NCBI GenBank assembly: GCA_964406035.1
Contig: CAYOQB010000080.1
Coordinates: forward strand, 1 to 23,999
Length of the DNA stretch: 23,999 nt
Direction of reading: 5' to 3'
DNA from: JAIEPW01 sp964406035
GTDB taxonomy: Bacteria > Acidobacteriota > Terriglobia > Bryobacterales > Bryobacteraceae
Shown: piece by piece, positions 1-6,896 of the stretch
How positions within the stretch are numbered: position 1 is the stretch's first letter
Layout: every line of letters begins with the position of its first letter
Notes under the pieces: generated by a model
What the model saw: the letters and a program-made list of their open reading frames with translations, nothing else
Told to the model about the DNA's origin: nothing
Database searches by the model: none
Position numbers and translations under genes: made by a program

Positions 1-2
1 GT

Positions 3-440
3 CGCATCGACCTGGTGGAGAACCGCTTCGTCGGCATGAAGTCCCGCGGATGCTATGAGACGCCCGGCGGGGCCATCATCCTGGCGGCGCTGCGCGAGCT
101 GGAATCGCTGACGCTCGATCGCAGCACCATGCACTATAAGCAGAAGCTGGCGATCGACTACGCGGAGATGGTGTACAACGGCTTGTGGTTCACGCCGCTG
201 CGCGAAGCACTGGACGCCTTCTTCTCCCGAACGCTCGAAACCGCCACCGGCGAGGTGACCATGAAGCTGTACAAGGGCAACCTGGACCCGGTCAGCCGCC
301 GGTCGCCGAACTCGTTGTACTCGCTGAACATCGCGAGCTTCACCATGGGCGCGGAATACGACCAGAAGGACGCGCGCGGGTTCATCAACCTGATCGGCCT
401 GCCGATCCAGGTGCGCGCCGCGGTGCTGAAGCAGTCATGA
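3..440 (+). CDS. argG: Argininosuccinate synthase, C-terminal part (5' cut by window edge)
   Basis: ArgG joins citrulline and aspartate, using ATP, to make argininosuccinate in the penultimate step of arginine synthesis in the cytoplasm. The frame is open from the first bases and reads RIDLVENRFVGMKSRGCYE, a segment typical of the ArgG C-terminal synthetase domain, followed by the conserved TPGG. About 145 C-terminal residues are present, so the nucleotide-binding N-domain lies upstream of the window. The stop overlaps the start of argH by 4 bases (ATGA at 437-440), so the two are almost certainly co-transcribed and translationally coupled. The family call is firm; the true start cannot be seen. 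Confidence 0.95.
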   Translation, partial: RIDLVENRFVGMKSRGCYETPGGAIILAALRELESLTLDRSTMHYKQKLAIDYAEMVYNGLWFTPLREALDAFFSRTLETATGEVTMKLYKGNLDPVSRRSPNSLYSLNIASFTMGAEYDQKDARGFINLIGLPIQVRAAVLKQS

Positions 441-1819
441 AGCTGTGGGGCGGGCGCTTCGAGCAGGGTCCCTCGGAGGTCTTCGAGAGGTTCAGCGAAT
501 CGCTGCATTTCGACAAAGAACTGTTGAGCGCGGACGTTCGCGGTTCGCAAGCCTTCGCGCGGGCCCTGGAGCGAGTGGGCATCCTCGACGCCGCGGGTCG
601 CGCCCGCCTGATCGCAGCCTTCGATGAAATCAGCGCGGAGGCGAAGGAACCCGGGTTCTTTGACGGCGCCGGCGACGAAGATGTCCACACGCTGGTGATC
701 CGCAAGCTGAAGGAGAAGGCCGGCGGGCTGGCGGACAAGATCCACACCGGACGCAGCCGCAACGAGCAGGTGTCCCTGGACACGCGCCTGTGGCTGCGCG
801 ATACCATCGACCGCACCCGGCAACTCCTGCTGGGGGTGATGAAGGCGCTGGTGGACTGCGCCAACCGTGACCGGGGTGCGGTGATCCCGGGGTACACGCA
901 CCTGCGGCGGGCGCAGCCGGTGCTCTGGCCCCATTACCTGCTGGCTTACTTCGAGATGTTCGCGCGCGACCTGGAACGGCTGGAGCAGGCGCGGGCGCGC
1001 GTGAACGTGATGCCGCTGGGATCGGGCGCGCTCGCCGGGAGCGGCTTCCCGTTCGACCGGGAAGCGATCGCGGCGGAGCTCGGGTTCGCCGCCGTCACGC
1101 GCAACAGCATGGACGTTTCCGCGGATCGCGATTTCGCGCTCGACTACCTCTACGCGGCTTCGGTCCTGATGCTCCATCTCAGCCGGTTGTGCGAGGACTG
1201 GATTCTGTATTCCAGTGACGAGTTCGGCTGGCTGGAGCTCGCCGACGGCGTGACCTCCGGTTCCAGCCTGATGCCGCAGAAGAAGAATCCGGACTCGCTG
1301 GAGCTGATCCGGGGCAAGTGCGGTCGCGTGTTCGGCGCGATGAACTCGCTGTTCATGACGCTGAAGGGCCTGCCGATGACCTACAACCGCGACATGCAGG
1401 AGGACAAGGAGCCGCTGTTCGATGCGGCGGCGCAGGTCTGCCGATCGCTGGAAATGATGCGCGTCGTGGTGGAAACGGCGCGCCTGAATCCGGGTCCGCC
1501 GCGGCAGGCGGCGGAAGAAAGCTGGGCTGTCGCCACCGATCTGGCCGAGGCCCTGGCGCGCAACGGAACGCCCTTCCATCAGGCTCATCAACTCGCCGGA
1601 AAACTGGTGCTGCACAGCCTCCGGGAGGGAAAGAAGCCATCCGACTGGACCGGCGAGGAGCTGGCGCGGTTCGCGCCGGAGTTCACCGAAGAGATGGTCC
1701 GGCTGATGGATCCGGCGGAAGGCATGAAGACGCGGACGGTGCGGGGAGGCACCGCGCCGGAAACGGTGGCAGCGGCGCTGGACGAAGCGGTCCGCCGCCT
1801 GGAGGGATTCGCGCGTTGA
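437..1819 (+). CDS. argH: Argininosuccinate lyase
   Basis: ArgH splits argininosuccinate into arginine and fumarate, the last step of arginine synthesis, as a cytoplasmic homotetramer of the fumarase/aspartase superfamily. The 460-residue protein has the usual family length. It opens with MKLWGGRFEQGPSEVFERF, carries the HTGRSRNEQV segment, and has the superfamily signature GSSLMPQKKNP at about residues 275-285, which contributes the mobile catalytic loop. The ATG at 437 overlaps the argG stop, which fixes the start despite an open frame extending upstream inside argG. It is followed without a gap by argR. Nothing appears truncated or mutated. Confidence 0.97.
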   Translation: MKLWGGRFEQGPSEVFERFSESLHFDKELLSADVRGSQAFARALERVGILDAAGRARLIAAFDEISAEAKEPGFFDGAGDEDVHTLVIRKLKEKAGGLADKIHTGRSRNEQVSLDTRLWLRDTIDRTRQLLLGVMKALVDCANRDRGAVIPGYTHLRRAQPVLWPHYLLAYFEMFARDLERLEQARARVNVMPLGSGALAGSGFPFDREAIAAELGFAAVTRNSMDVSADRDFALDYLYAASVLMLHLSRLCEDWILYSSDEFGWLELADGVTSGSSLMPQKKNPDSLELIRGKCGRVFGAMNSLFMTLKGLPMTYNRDMQEDKEPLFDAAAQVCRSLEMMRVVVETARLNPGPPRQAAEESWAVATDLAEALARNGTPFHQAHQLAGKLVLHSLREGKKPSDWTGEELARFAPEFTEEMVRLMDPAEGMKTRTVRGGTAPETVAAALDEAVRRLEGFAR

Positions 1820-2247
1820 ACAAAAGCTACCGCCATGGGCAGATCCTCAAGCTGATCCGCGGGCGTCCCATCCGCACGCAGGAGGAGCTCGCCAGCGAGT
1901 TGCGCAAACTCGGGGTTCCCGCCACGCAAGTGACCTTGTCCCGCGACATCCGCGAGCTCGGGCTGGTGAAGACCGCCGATGGTTATCAGCAGGGTATGCC
2001 GGAACCGGCGGGACCCGATCTGGAGACTGTGGCCGCGGAGTACCTGCTGGATATCCGCCCGGCGCAAAATCTGTTGGTGCTGCGAACGCTTCCCGGGAGC
2101 GCGAGCCCGCTGGCGGTGGCTATCGATCACGCGCAGTGGCCGGACATCGTCGGCACGGTGGCGGGCGACGATACGGTGCTGGTGGTGGCTCCGGATGAAG
2201 CGCGGGCGAAGAGCGTGCGGGAGCGGTTGCTGAAGTTTCTCGAATAA
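1816..2247 (+). CDS. argR: Arginine repressor
   Basis: ArgR is the arginine-responsive DNA-binding protein that controls arginine biosynthesis and often catabolism. The 143-residue product has the family length and two-domain layout. The N-terminal winged helix (about 1-70) contains QVTLSRDIRELGL, the recognition helix with its SR dipeptide. The C-terminal hexamerisation and arginine-binding domain (about 75-143) contains GTVAGDDTVLVV. The start is a TTG at 1816 whose last two bases form the argH stop (TTGA), so argR is coupled to argH. This start is preferred because the family begins just before the RHGQILKLI helix; the open frame upstream lies inside argH. Feedback on its own argGHR operon is likely, but the operator region is outside the window. 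Confidence 0.93.
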   Translation: MNKSYRHGQILKLIRGRPIRTQEELASELRKLGVPATQVTLSRDIRELGLVKTADGYQQGMPEPAGPDLETVAAEYLLDIRPAQNLLVLRTLPGSASPLAVAIDHAQWPDIVGTVAGDDTVLVVAPDEARAKSVRERLLKFLE

Positions 2248-2250
2248 GAA

Positions 2251-2865
2251 CTACCGGGGCTGCAGGATCTCGCCCCACACCACCTGGTAGGCTTCCACTT
2301 CGTTATCGAAGCTTTTGCCGGCGCGGACGAAAACCCGCGTGTTCACCAGCAGCGCTTCGGCGTCGACAGCGAGCCCCTTCTCCAGATAGCGGGTATCGTC
2401 GCGAAGCTGCACGCGAAGCTGGCCGTTAGCCTTGGTCCGCAGAATCATGGCGTGGGGATCGCGGCGCACCACGATGCCGTTCAGCGTCAGGTTGCCGCGC
2501 GGGGCGAAGGATTCAGTCGGAGATACGGTGGGCCGCAGCGGAGCACGGCCCGGCGCGGTGGTTCGCTCCGGAGGCGAGATGGAAACGGACCGCGCCTGGC
2601 ATCCGCTGCTACCTTTTTTGTCCGCGATCACTTCCAGGCGGTCGCCTGGCGCGAGGTTGGCGGCGGAGATGCGCTGCGAATCGCGCTCGAACGTGGTGCG
2701 CGAATCGTAATCGCAGAGATGCACCAGGTTGTCCTCGGAGCGGACGCTGATCACGCCCGCGCCGGGCGTGCCTTCCCGCTCCAGCATCACGCCGCGCAGC
2801 ACGCTCATCGGCGTTTGCGCCTGCGCCGCGGCAAGGGCGGCCATCGCGAATAGCCCGGCTCGCAT
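2251..2865 (-). CDS. Secreted protein with two OB-like (DUF5666-type) repeats
   Basis: The 204-residue protein starts with a short signal peptide (MRAGLFAMAALAAAQAQ), so it is probably exported to the periplasm. The mature part appears to be two copies of one motif. Copy 1 (about 20-100) has GVISVRSEDN, then LAPGDRLEVIADK and ARSVSI. Copy 2 (about 120-204) has LNGIVVRRDPHAMILRTK, then LLVNTRVFVRAGK and VEAYQVV. The pattern 'G-x-V ... DxxTxxxx ... L-x-x-G-x-x-V ... A-x-x-V' resembles DUF5666-type OB-fold domains. A proline-rich linker separates the copies. No enzymatic residues are recognisable and the function is unknown. Its stop lies 3 bases from that of argR, which runs convergently. An exact TATAAT on this strand sits 8 bases before the ATG. 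Confidence 0.8.
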   Translation of the reverse strand: MRAGLFAMAALAAAQAQTPMSVLRGVMLEREGTPGAGVISVRSEDNLVHLCDYDSRTTFERDSQRISAANLAPGDRLEVIADKKGSSGCQARSVSISPPERTTAPGRAPLRPTVSPTESFAPRGNLTLNGIVVRRDPHAMILRTKANGQLRVQLRDDTRYLEKGLAVDAEALLVNTRVFVRAGKSFDNEVEAYQVVWGEILQPR

Positions 2866-2873
2866 CTGGCCTC

Positions 2874-2879
2874 ATTATA
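2874..2879 (-). promoter_or_regulatory. -10-like element for the secreted OB-repeat gene
   Basis: Read on the minus strand this is an exact TATAAT in an otherwise GC-rich setting. Only 8 bases separate it from the ATG ending at 2865, so transcription would begin at or next to the start codon. No good -35 match is seen 16-18 bases upstream. It shares a 53-base divergent intergenic stretch with the promoter of the gene at 2919. Confidence 0.45.
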
Positions 2880-2890
2880 CCCGGCGCTGC

Positions 2891-2896
2891 TAGAAT
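2891..2896 (+). promoter_or_regulatory. -10-like element for the alpha/alpha-toroid gene
   Basis: TAGAAT matches five of six bases of the -10 consensus and lies 22 bases before the TTG start at 2919. The best -35 candidate is TGGCCT at 2867-2872 (three of six matches), so the assignment is tentative. Confidence 0.35.
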
Positions 2897-2918
2897 CGAA
2901 TTTCAGCGGACGTATCGT

Positions 2919-3974
2919 TTGTCACCTTCCTCTTTTTCCGTGCTGGACCAGGCCGGACAATGGTTTGTTTCCTCGGGCATCACTTCGGCCGGGGGCGGAG
3001 TCGCGCGCTTTCACCGCATCGATGCCGGCGAGAACCTGCCGGTGTCGCACGAGATCACCGGTTACGCGGTGAGCGCCCTGGCCGACCTTTCGCGCCGCTG
3101 CGGTGATTCGCGCTTCGCGGCCGCGGCACTCCAGTCCGCAAGATATCTTTGCGCGGAAGCATGGGACGAGAATGCGTCCGCTTTCCCGTTTGAGTCCGGC
3201 GGTCCGGCTTATTTTTTCGACACCGGGATCATTATTCGCGGACTCCTGCAAGCCTGGAGGCTCAGCGGCGATCCGGCGTTCCTGGATCGCGCTGTGGAAG
3301 CCGGAATGTCGCTGGCAATGGACTTCCTGGGCGACGGGTTCTTCTACCCGGTGATCTCACTGCCTGAAAAGCAGCCCGAACCGCTGGGCGACCGCTGGTC
3401 CAGGCAGCCCGGCTGCTATCAATTGAAATCCGCCATGGCATGGCACGATCTTGCCGCGTCCACCGGCGATCCACAGTGGAACCGGGCCTACGAACGCGCG
3501 CTCGCACTGCACCTGGCCGGATGGCGCGAGTTTCTTCCCGGCGACCCCGACCCCTTGCGCATCATGGATCGGCTTCATGCGTTCTGCTATTTCCTCGAAG
3601 GGCTTCTTCCCGTGTCGGAGCGCAGTGAAGTGAGATCGGTGCTCGCCGAAGGAATCGCGATGGTGACGCACTACCACCGCGAGATTCGAGCGAGATTCGA
3701 AAGGTCCGACGTCGCGGCGCAGCTCCTGCGGGTCCGGCTGCTGGCCGATGCGCGCGGCGCAGCCCCGCTCGATCGCACGCGGGCCGAGGAGGAAGCCGCG
3801 ATCGTTGCGGATTACCAATTCCGCGACGGCGAAGCCCGAGTCCGCGGCGGATTCTGCTTCGGGACGCGCGACGGCCGGCGTATGCCATTCGTCAATCCCG
3901 TGTCCACGGCGTTTTGCGCGCAGGCGATCGCCATGTGGCAAAGCGGTCCGGGCGAACTGGCGGATCTGATCTGA
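2919..3974 (+). CDS. Alpha/alpha-toroid (six-hairpin-like) protein of unknown function
   Basis: The 351-residue protein lacks a signal peptide or membrane segment. Amphipathic helix pairs recur along its length: EITGYAVSALADLSRRCGD; the FDTGIIIRGLLQAW helix followed by DPAFLDRAVEAGMSLAMDF; and KSAMAWHDLAAST then WNRAYERALALHL. This resembles the alpha/alpha-barrel folds of six-hairpin glycosidases, epimerases and related proteins. Aromatic and acidic residues (YFFDTG, MDRLHAFCYFLEGL, FVNPVSTAFCAQA) may line a sugar-binding groove, but I cannot name catalytic residues or a substrate. Translation probably begins at TTG 2919, which has a weak AGCGGA upstream; GTG 2940 is an alternative without one. 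The next gene begins 20 bases downstream and is probably co-transcribed. Confidence 0.8.
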   Translation: MSPSSFSVLDQAGQWFVSSGITSAGGGVARFHRIDAGENLPVSHEITGYAVSALADLSRRCGDSRFAAAALQSARYLCAEAWDENASAFPFESGGPAYFFDTGIIIRGLLQAWRLSGDPAFLDRAVEAGMSLAMDFLGDGFFYPVISLPEKQPEPLGDRWSRQPGCYQLKSAMAWHDLAASTGDPQWNRAYERALALHLAGWREFLPGDPDPLRIMDRLHAFCYFLEGLLPVSERSEVRSVLAEGIAMVTHYHREIRARFERSDVAAQLLRVRLLADARGAAPLDRTRAEEEAAIVADYQFRDGEARVRGGFCFGTRDGRRMPFVNPVSTAFCAQAIAMWQSGPGELADLI

Positions 3975-3993
3975 ACGTGCCATCCTGTTCAGC

Positions 3994-4338
3994 GTGAAAC
4001 TGCGCCTCACTTCCAATCAGCTTCGCCTCCGGTTGAATCGCAGCGAGGTGGCGGCGCTTGGAAAGGGCGGCGCGCTGGAGGAACGCGTCGAACTGGAAGG
4101 CGCGACCGTTGGGTGGACCGCCGCGGCGATTCCTGGCATCGCTGGCATCACGGCGCGCTTCGAAGACGGAGTGGTTGCCGTGCGCATTCCAGCCGAACTG
4201 GCCTCGCCCTGGGCGTCTAACCAGGAGGAAGGCCTGTACGCGCGGCAGGCCGGACTTGAGATCGCGATCGAGAAGGATTACGAGTGCGAGCCGGGGTCCG
4301 AGCCGGACGCGTTCCCCAATCCCAACAAGCCGTGCTGA
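3994..4338 (+). CDS. Small conserved protein, DUF7009-like
   Basis: The 114-residue cytoplasmic protein opens with KLRLTSNQLRLRLNRSEV and contains alternating short strands (VAVRIPAEL, GLEIAIEKDYEC). It ends in a proline- and cysteine-containing tail (FPNPNKPC). The opening matches my recollection of a conserved family of about 110-130 residues named DUF7009, with no known function. The start is a GTG at 3994, chosen because the family begins with this KLR(L/I) strand; no strong ribosome-binding site is visible. A perfect 6-bp inverted repeat (CTGAAC 3971-3976, GTTCAG 3987-3992) spans the junction with the preceding gene and ends just before the GTG, so it could affect coupling. Confidence 0.75.
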   Translation: MKLRLTSNQLRLRLNRSEVAALGKGGALEERVELEGATVGWTAAAIPGIAGITARFEDGVVAVRIPAELASPWASNQEEGLYARQAGLEIAIEKDYECEPGSEPDAFPNPNKPC

Positions 4339-4359
4339 CGCCAACAGACCCGCATTTGA

Positions 4360-4365
4360 TATAAC
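4360..4365 (+). promoter_or_regulatory. Probable -10 element of the beta-helix/cytochrome operon
   Basis: TATAAC matches five of six -10 bases and lies 20 bases before the ATG at 4386. CTGACG at 4335-4340 matches four of six -35 bases, but the 19-base spacer is long. A good ribosome-binding site (AAGGAAGG, 4374-4381) follows. This is the only visible promoter-like site ahead of the four-gene block ending at 8562. Confidence 0.4.
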
Positions 4366-4385
4366 TTCCAGCTAAGGAAGGTGTT

Positions 4386-5627
4386 ATGCGCAAAGCCGCC
4401 GTTTTCGCCGCTCTCGTCCTGCTGACCTCCTGCGCCCGGCAGGATGCGGGCCTGCAGCCCGGTCCCGATTTCCAGAAGAAGCTGATGGAAATGGCCGTCG
4501 CCGCCAAGCCCGGTACCGTGATCGAACTGCCTGAAGGCAAGCACACCCTGGACGCCAACATCTCCATCACGGTGGATAACGTGACGCTGAAGGGCAAGGG
4601 CATGGACAAAACCATCCTCAGCTTTGCCGGGCAGAAGACGGGCTCGAACGGGGTGCTCGCCACCGGTAACCGGTTCGTCATCGAGGACCTGACCATTCAG
4701 GACACCAAGGGCGACGCTCTGAAGGTGAACGGCGCAACCGATGTGACCATTCGCCGCGTTAAGACCGAGTGGACCGCGGGTCCCAAAGCCACCAACGGCG
4801 CGTACGGCATCTATCCGGTGAAGTGCAAGAACGTGCTGATCGAAGATTCGGTGGCGATCGGCGCCTCCGACGCCGGCATCTACGTCGGCCAGTCGAACCA
4901 GATCATCGTGCGGCGCAACCGCGCGGAATTCAACGTGGCGGGTATCGAGATTGAGAACTCCACCTACGCCGACGTGTACGAGAATGTCGCCACCAACAAC
5001 ACCGGCGGCCTGCTGATCTTCAACCTGCCGAACCTGCCGGTGCAGGGCGGCAGCTACACGCGGGCGTTCAAGAACAAGATCTACGGCAATAATACGGAGA
5101 ACTTCGCGCCTCCCGGCAACACCGTCGCGAACGTGCCCGCCGGAACCGGTTTGATGGTGATGGCCACCCATCACATCGAGGTGTTCGAGAACGAAGTTCG
5201 CGACAACAACAGCTACCAGGTGTCGGTGATCAGCTATCTGGCGACGGGCAATCCGCTGAAGGATGAGAAGTTCAACCCGTACTCCGACACGATCTACATT
5301 CACGACAATCAGATCGGCAAGGGCGGGTCGAAGCCGGACAAGCGGATCGCCAAGCTGGCGCCCGCGCTGGGCGACCCGATTCCGCAGATCCTTTGGGACG
5401 GCGTGGTGGATCCGAAGGTGAAGACCGCACAGGGCGCGCTTCCGGACGAGCGCCGCATCTGCATCGTGAACAACGGCGACGCCAGCTTCGCCAATTACGA
5501 TTTCGCCAATGGTGTGAAGAAAGTCTCGCGGGACCTGAAGCCGCACACCTGCACGCACTCTCCCCTGCAGCCGATCTCGATTTCCCAGCAGACGCCGGCC
5601 TCCGGCGCCAGCTCGGGCGGATACTAA
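4386..5627 (+). CDS. Parallel beta-helix lipoprotein, first copy (TIGR03805-like)
   Basis: The 413-residue protein has a lipoprotein signal peptide with the lipobox LTSC (Cys16). The residue after the Cys is alanine, not aspartate, which fits outer-membrane sorting. The mature part is a right-handed parallel beta-helix built of short repeats such as NVTLKGKGMDKTIL, FVIEDLTIQDTKGD and NVLIEDSVAIGASDAGIYVG, with stacked Asn/Asp positions at the turns. It matches the description of TIGR03805, a family found next to TIGR03806 cytochrome-like proteins and without known function. Beta-helices of this shape often bind or cleave polysaccharide, but no pectate-lyase-type catalytic residues can be assigned. 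A C-terminal region carries two cysteines (CIVNNGD, TCTHSPL). AAGGAAGG precedes the ATG at good spacing. It is followed by a closely similar paralogue. Confidence 0.9.
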   Translation: MRKAAVFAALVLLTSCARQDAGLQPGPDFQKKLMEMAVAAKPGTVIELPEGKHTLDANISITVDNVTLKGKGMDKTILSFAGQKTGSNGVLATGNRFVIEDLTIQDTKGDALKVNGATDVTIRRVKTEWTAGPKATNGAYGIYPVKCKNVLIEDSVAIGASDAGIYVGQSNQIIVRRNRAEFNVAGIEIENSTYADVYENVATNNTGGLLIFNLPNLPVQGGSYTRAFKNKIYGNNTENFAPPGNTVANVPAGTGLMVMATHHIEVFENEVRDNNSYQVSVISYLATGNPLKDEKFNPYSDTIYIHDNQIGKGGSKPDKRIAKLAPALGDPIPQILWDGVVDPKVKTAQGALPDERRICIVNNGDASFANYDFANGVKKVSRDLKPHTCTHSPLQPISISQQTPASGASSGGY

Positions 5628-5652
5628 CCCAACTTCGCCGGAGCCAATGGAC

Positions 5653-6891
5653 ATGAAACGATTCGCGGCAGCACCGTTGCTACTCTTTCTCGGATCCTGC
5701 GCCAAGCAGGATCCGAACGTCATCACCGCGGGACCGGACTTCCAGAAGCGAGCGCAGGAAACACTGATCGCCGCCAAGCCGGGCAGCGTCGTCACCTTCC
5801 CGGAAGGCAGGTTTGAACTCGACGCGACGCTCTCCGTCACTGCCGACAACATCACGGTGCGCGGGCAGGGCATGGATAAGACCATCCTCTCCTTCAAGGG
5901 ACAGAAGACCGGCTCGAGCGGCTTTCTCGCATCCGGCAATCAGTTCGTCATTGAGGATCTGACGGTCCAGGATCCCAAGGGCGACGGGATCAAGGTCAAC
6001 GGGGCGGACGGTGTCGTCATGCGCCGCGTGAAAGCGGAATGGACCGGAGGTCCAAAGCCCACCAACGGGCCTTACGGGCTGTATCCGGTACGCTGCAAGA
6101 ACGTCCTGATCGAGGATTCGGTAGCCATCGGCTCCAGCGATGCCGGGATCTACGTGGGCCAGTCCTCCCACATCGTGGTGCGGCGGAACCGGGCGGAGAT
6201 GAACGTCGCTGGTATCGAGATCGAAAACTCGACCTACTCCGACGTGTATGAGAACGTCGCCGTGAACAATACCGCCGGGATGCTGGTGTTCAACCTGCCG
6301 AACGTTCCGGTGCAGGGCGGCAAATACTCCCGCGTGTACAAGAACAAGCTGGAGAACAATAACACGCCGAACTTCGGACCTCCGGGTCACATTGTCGGCA
6401 ACCTGCCGGCCGGAAGCGGGCTCATCGTGCTGGCCACCAGCGCCGCCGACGTGTACGACAACGATATTTCGAATCACGACAGCTTCAACATCGCCGTGGT
6501 CAGCTTTCTGTCCAACGGCATTCCGCTGAAGGACGCGAACTACTATCCGTATCCGGACACCATCAGCATCCACGACAACCGCCTGGGCAAGGCCGGCGGC
6601 AAGCCCGACAAGCAGATCAAAGCCCTGGAACCCGCGCTCGGCCTGCCAATCCCGTCCATCATCTGGGACGGCATGGTGGACCCCAAGGTGAAGACCGCAT
6701 CCGGCGCCCTTCCCGGGGGCAAGCAGATCTGCATCGCCAACAATGGTGACGCCACTTTCGCCAACTACGACTTCAGCGGCGGGCTGAAGAAGATCAGCCG
6801 GGATCTGAAGGCGCACGATTGCAAGCACGCTCCGCTGGAGCCGGTGCAGCTTTCGCTGGCTGGCGCTGCGCCCGCCGGCGGAGGAAAATAG
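5653..6891 (+). CDS. Parallel beta-helix lipoprotein, second copy (TIGR03805-like)
   Basis: This paralogue of the preceding gene has 412 residues from ATG 5653. By eye about two thirds of positions are identical, including GMDKTILSF, CKNVLIEDSVAIG, DAGIYVGQS, VAGIEIENSTY and VDPKVKTA. The lipobox is LGSC with Cys16, the same position as in the first copy. ATG 5647 is in frame, but 5653 is preferred because GGAG at 5640-5643 is then 9 bases away (3 for the other) and the signal peptide begins MKRF. Differences concentrate in the N-terminal 40 residues, scattered surface positions and the last 20 residues. Both C-terminal cysteines are kept (CIANNGD, DCKHAPL). It probably forms an extracytoplasmic complex or division of labour with copy 1 and the cytochrome encoded 5 bases downstream. 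Confidence 0.9.
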   Translation: MKRFAAAPLLLFLGSCAKQDPNVITAGPDFQKRAQETLIAAKPGSVVTFPEGRFELDATLSVTADNITVRGQGMDKTILSFKGQKTGSSGFLASGNQFVIEDLTVQDPKGDGIKVNGADGVVMRRVKAEWTGGPKPTNGPYGLYPVRCKNVLIEDSVAIGSSDAGIYVGQSSHIVVRRNRAEMNVAGIEIENSTYSDVYENVAVNNTAGMLVFNLPNVPVQGGKYSRVYKNKLENNNTPNFGPPGHIVGNLPAGSGLIVLATSAADVYDNDISNHDSFNIAVVSFLSNGIPLKDANYYPYPDTISIHDNRLGKAGGKPDKQIKALEPALGLPIPSIIWDGMVDPKVKTASGALPGGKQICIANNGDATFANYDFSGGLKKISRDLKAHDCKHAPLEPVQLSLAGAAPAGGGK

Positions 6892-6896
6892 AACGA

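Larger units (their letters stand above)
4386..6891 (+). repeat. Tandem gene duplication (about 1.2 kb unit)
   Basis: The two adjacent beta-helix lipoprotein genes align along almost their whole length at protein level without large insertions, and visible DNA blocks are shared. The unit period is about 1,267 bases, from start codon to start codon. Third-codon positions have diverged, so this is an old duplication kept by selection, not a recent or assembly repeat. Confidence 0.85.

Noticed and set aside
158..1615. Long open frame antisense to argG/argH
   Set aside because: High GC makes antisense frames open; the product has no recognisable domain and the plus strand clearly encodes ArgG/ArgH.
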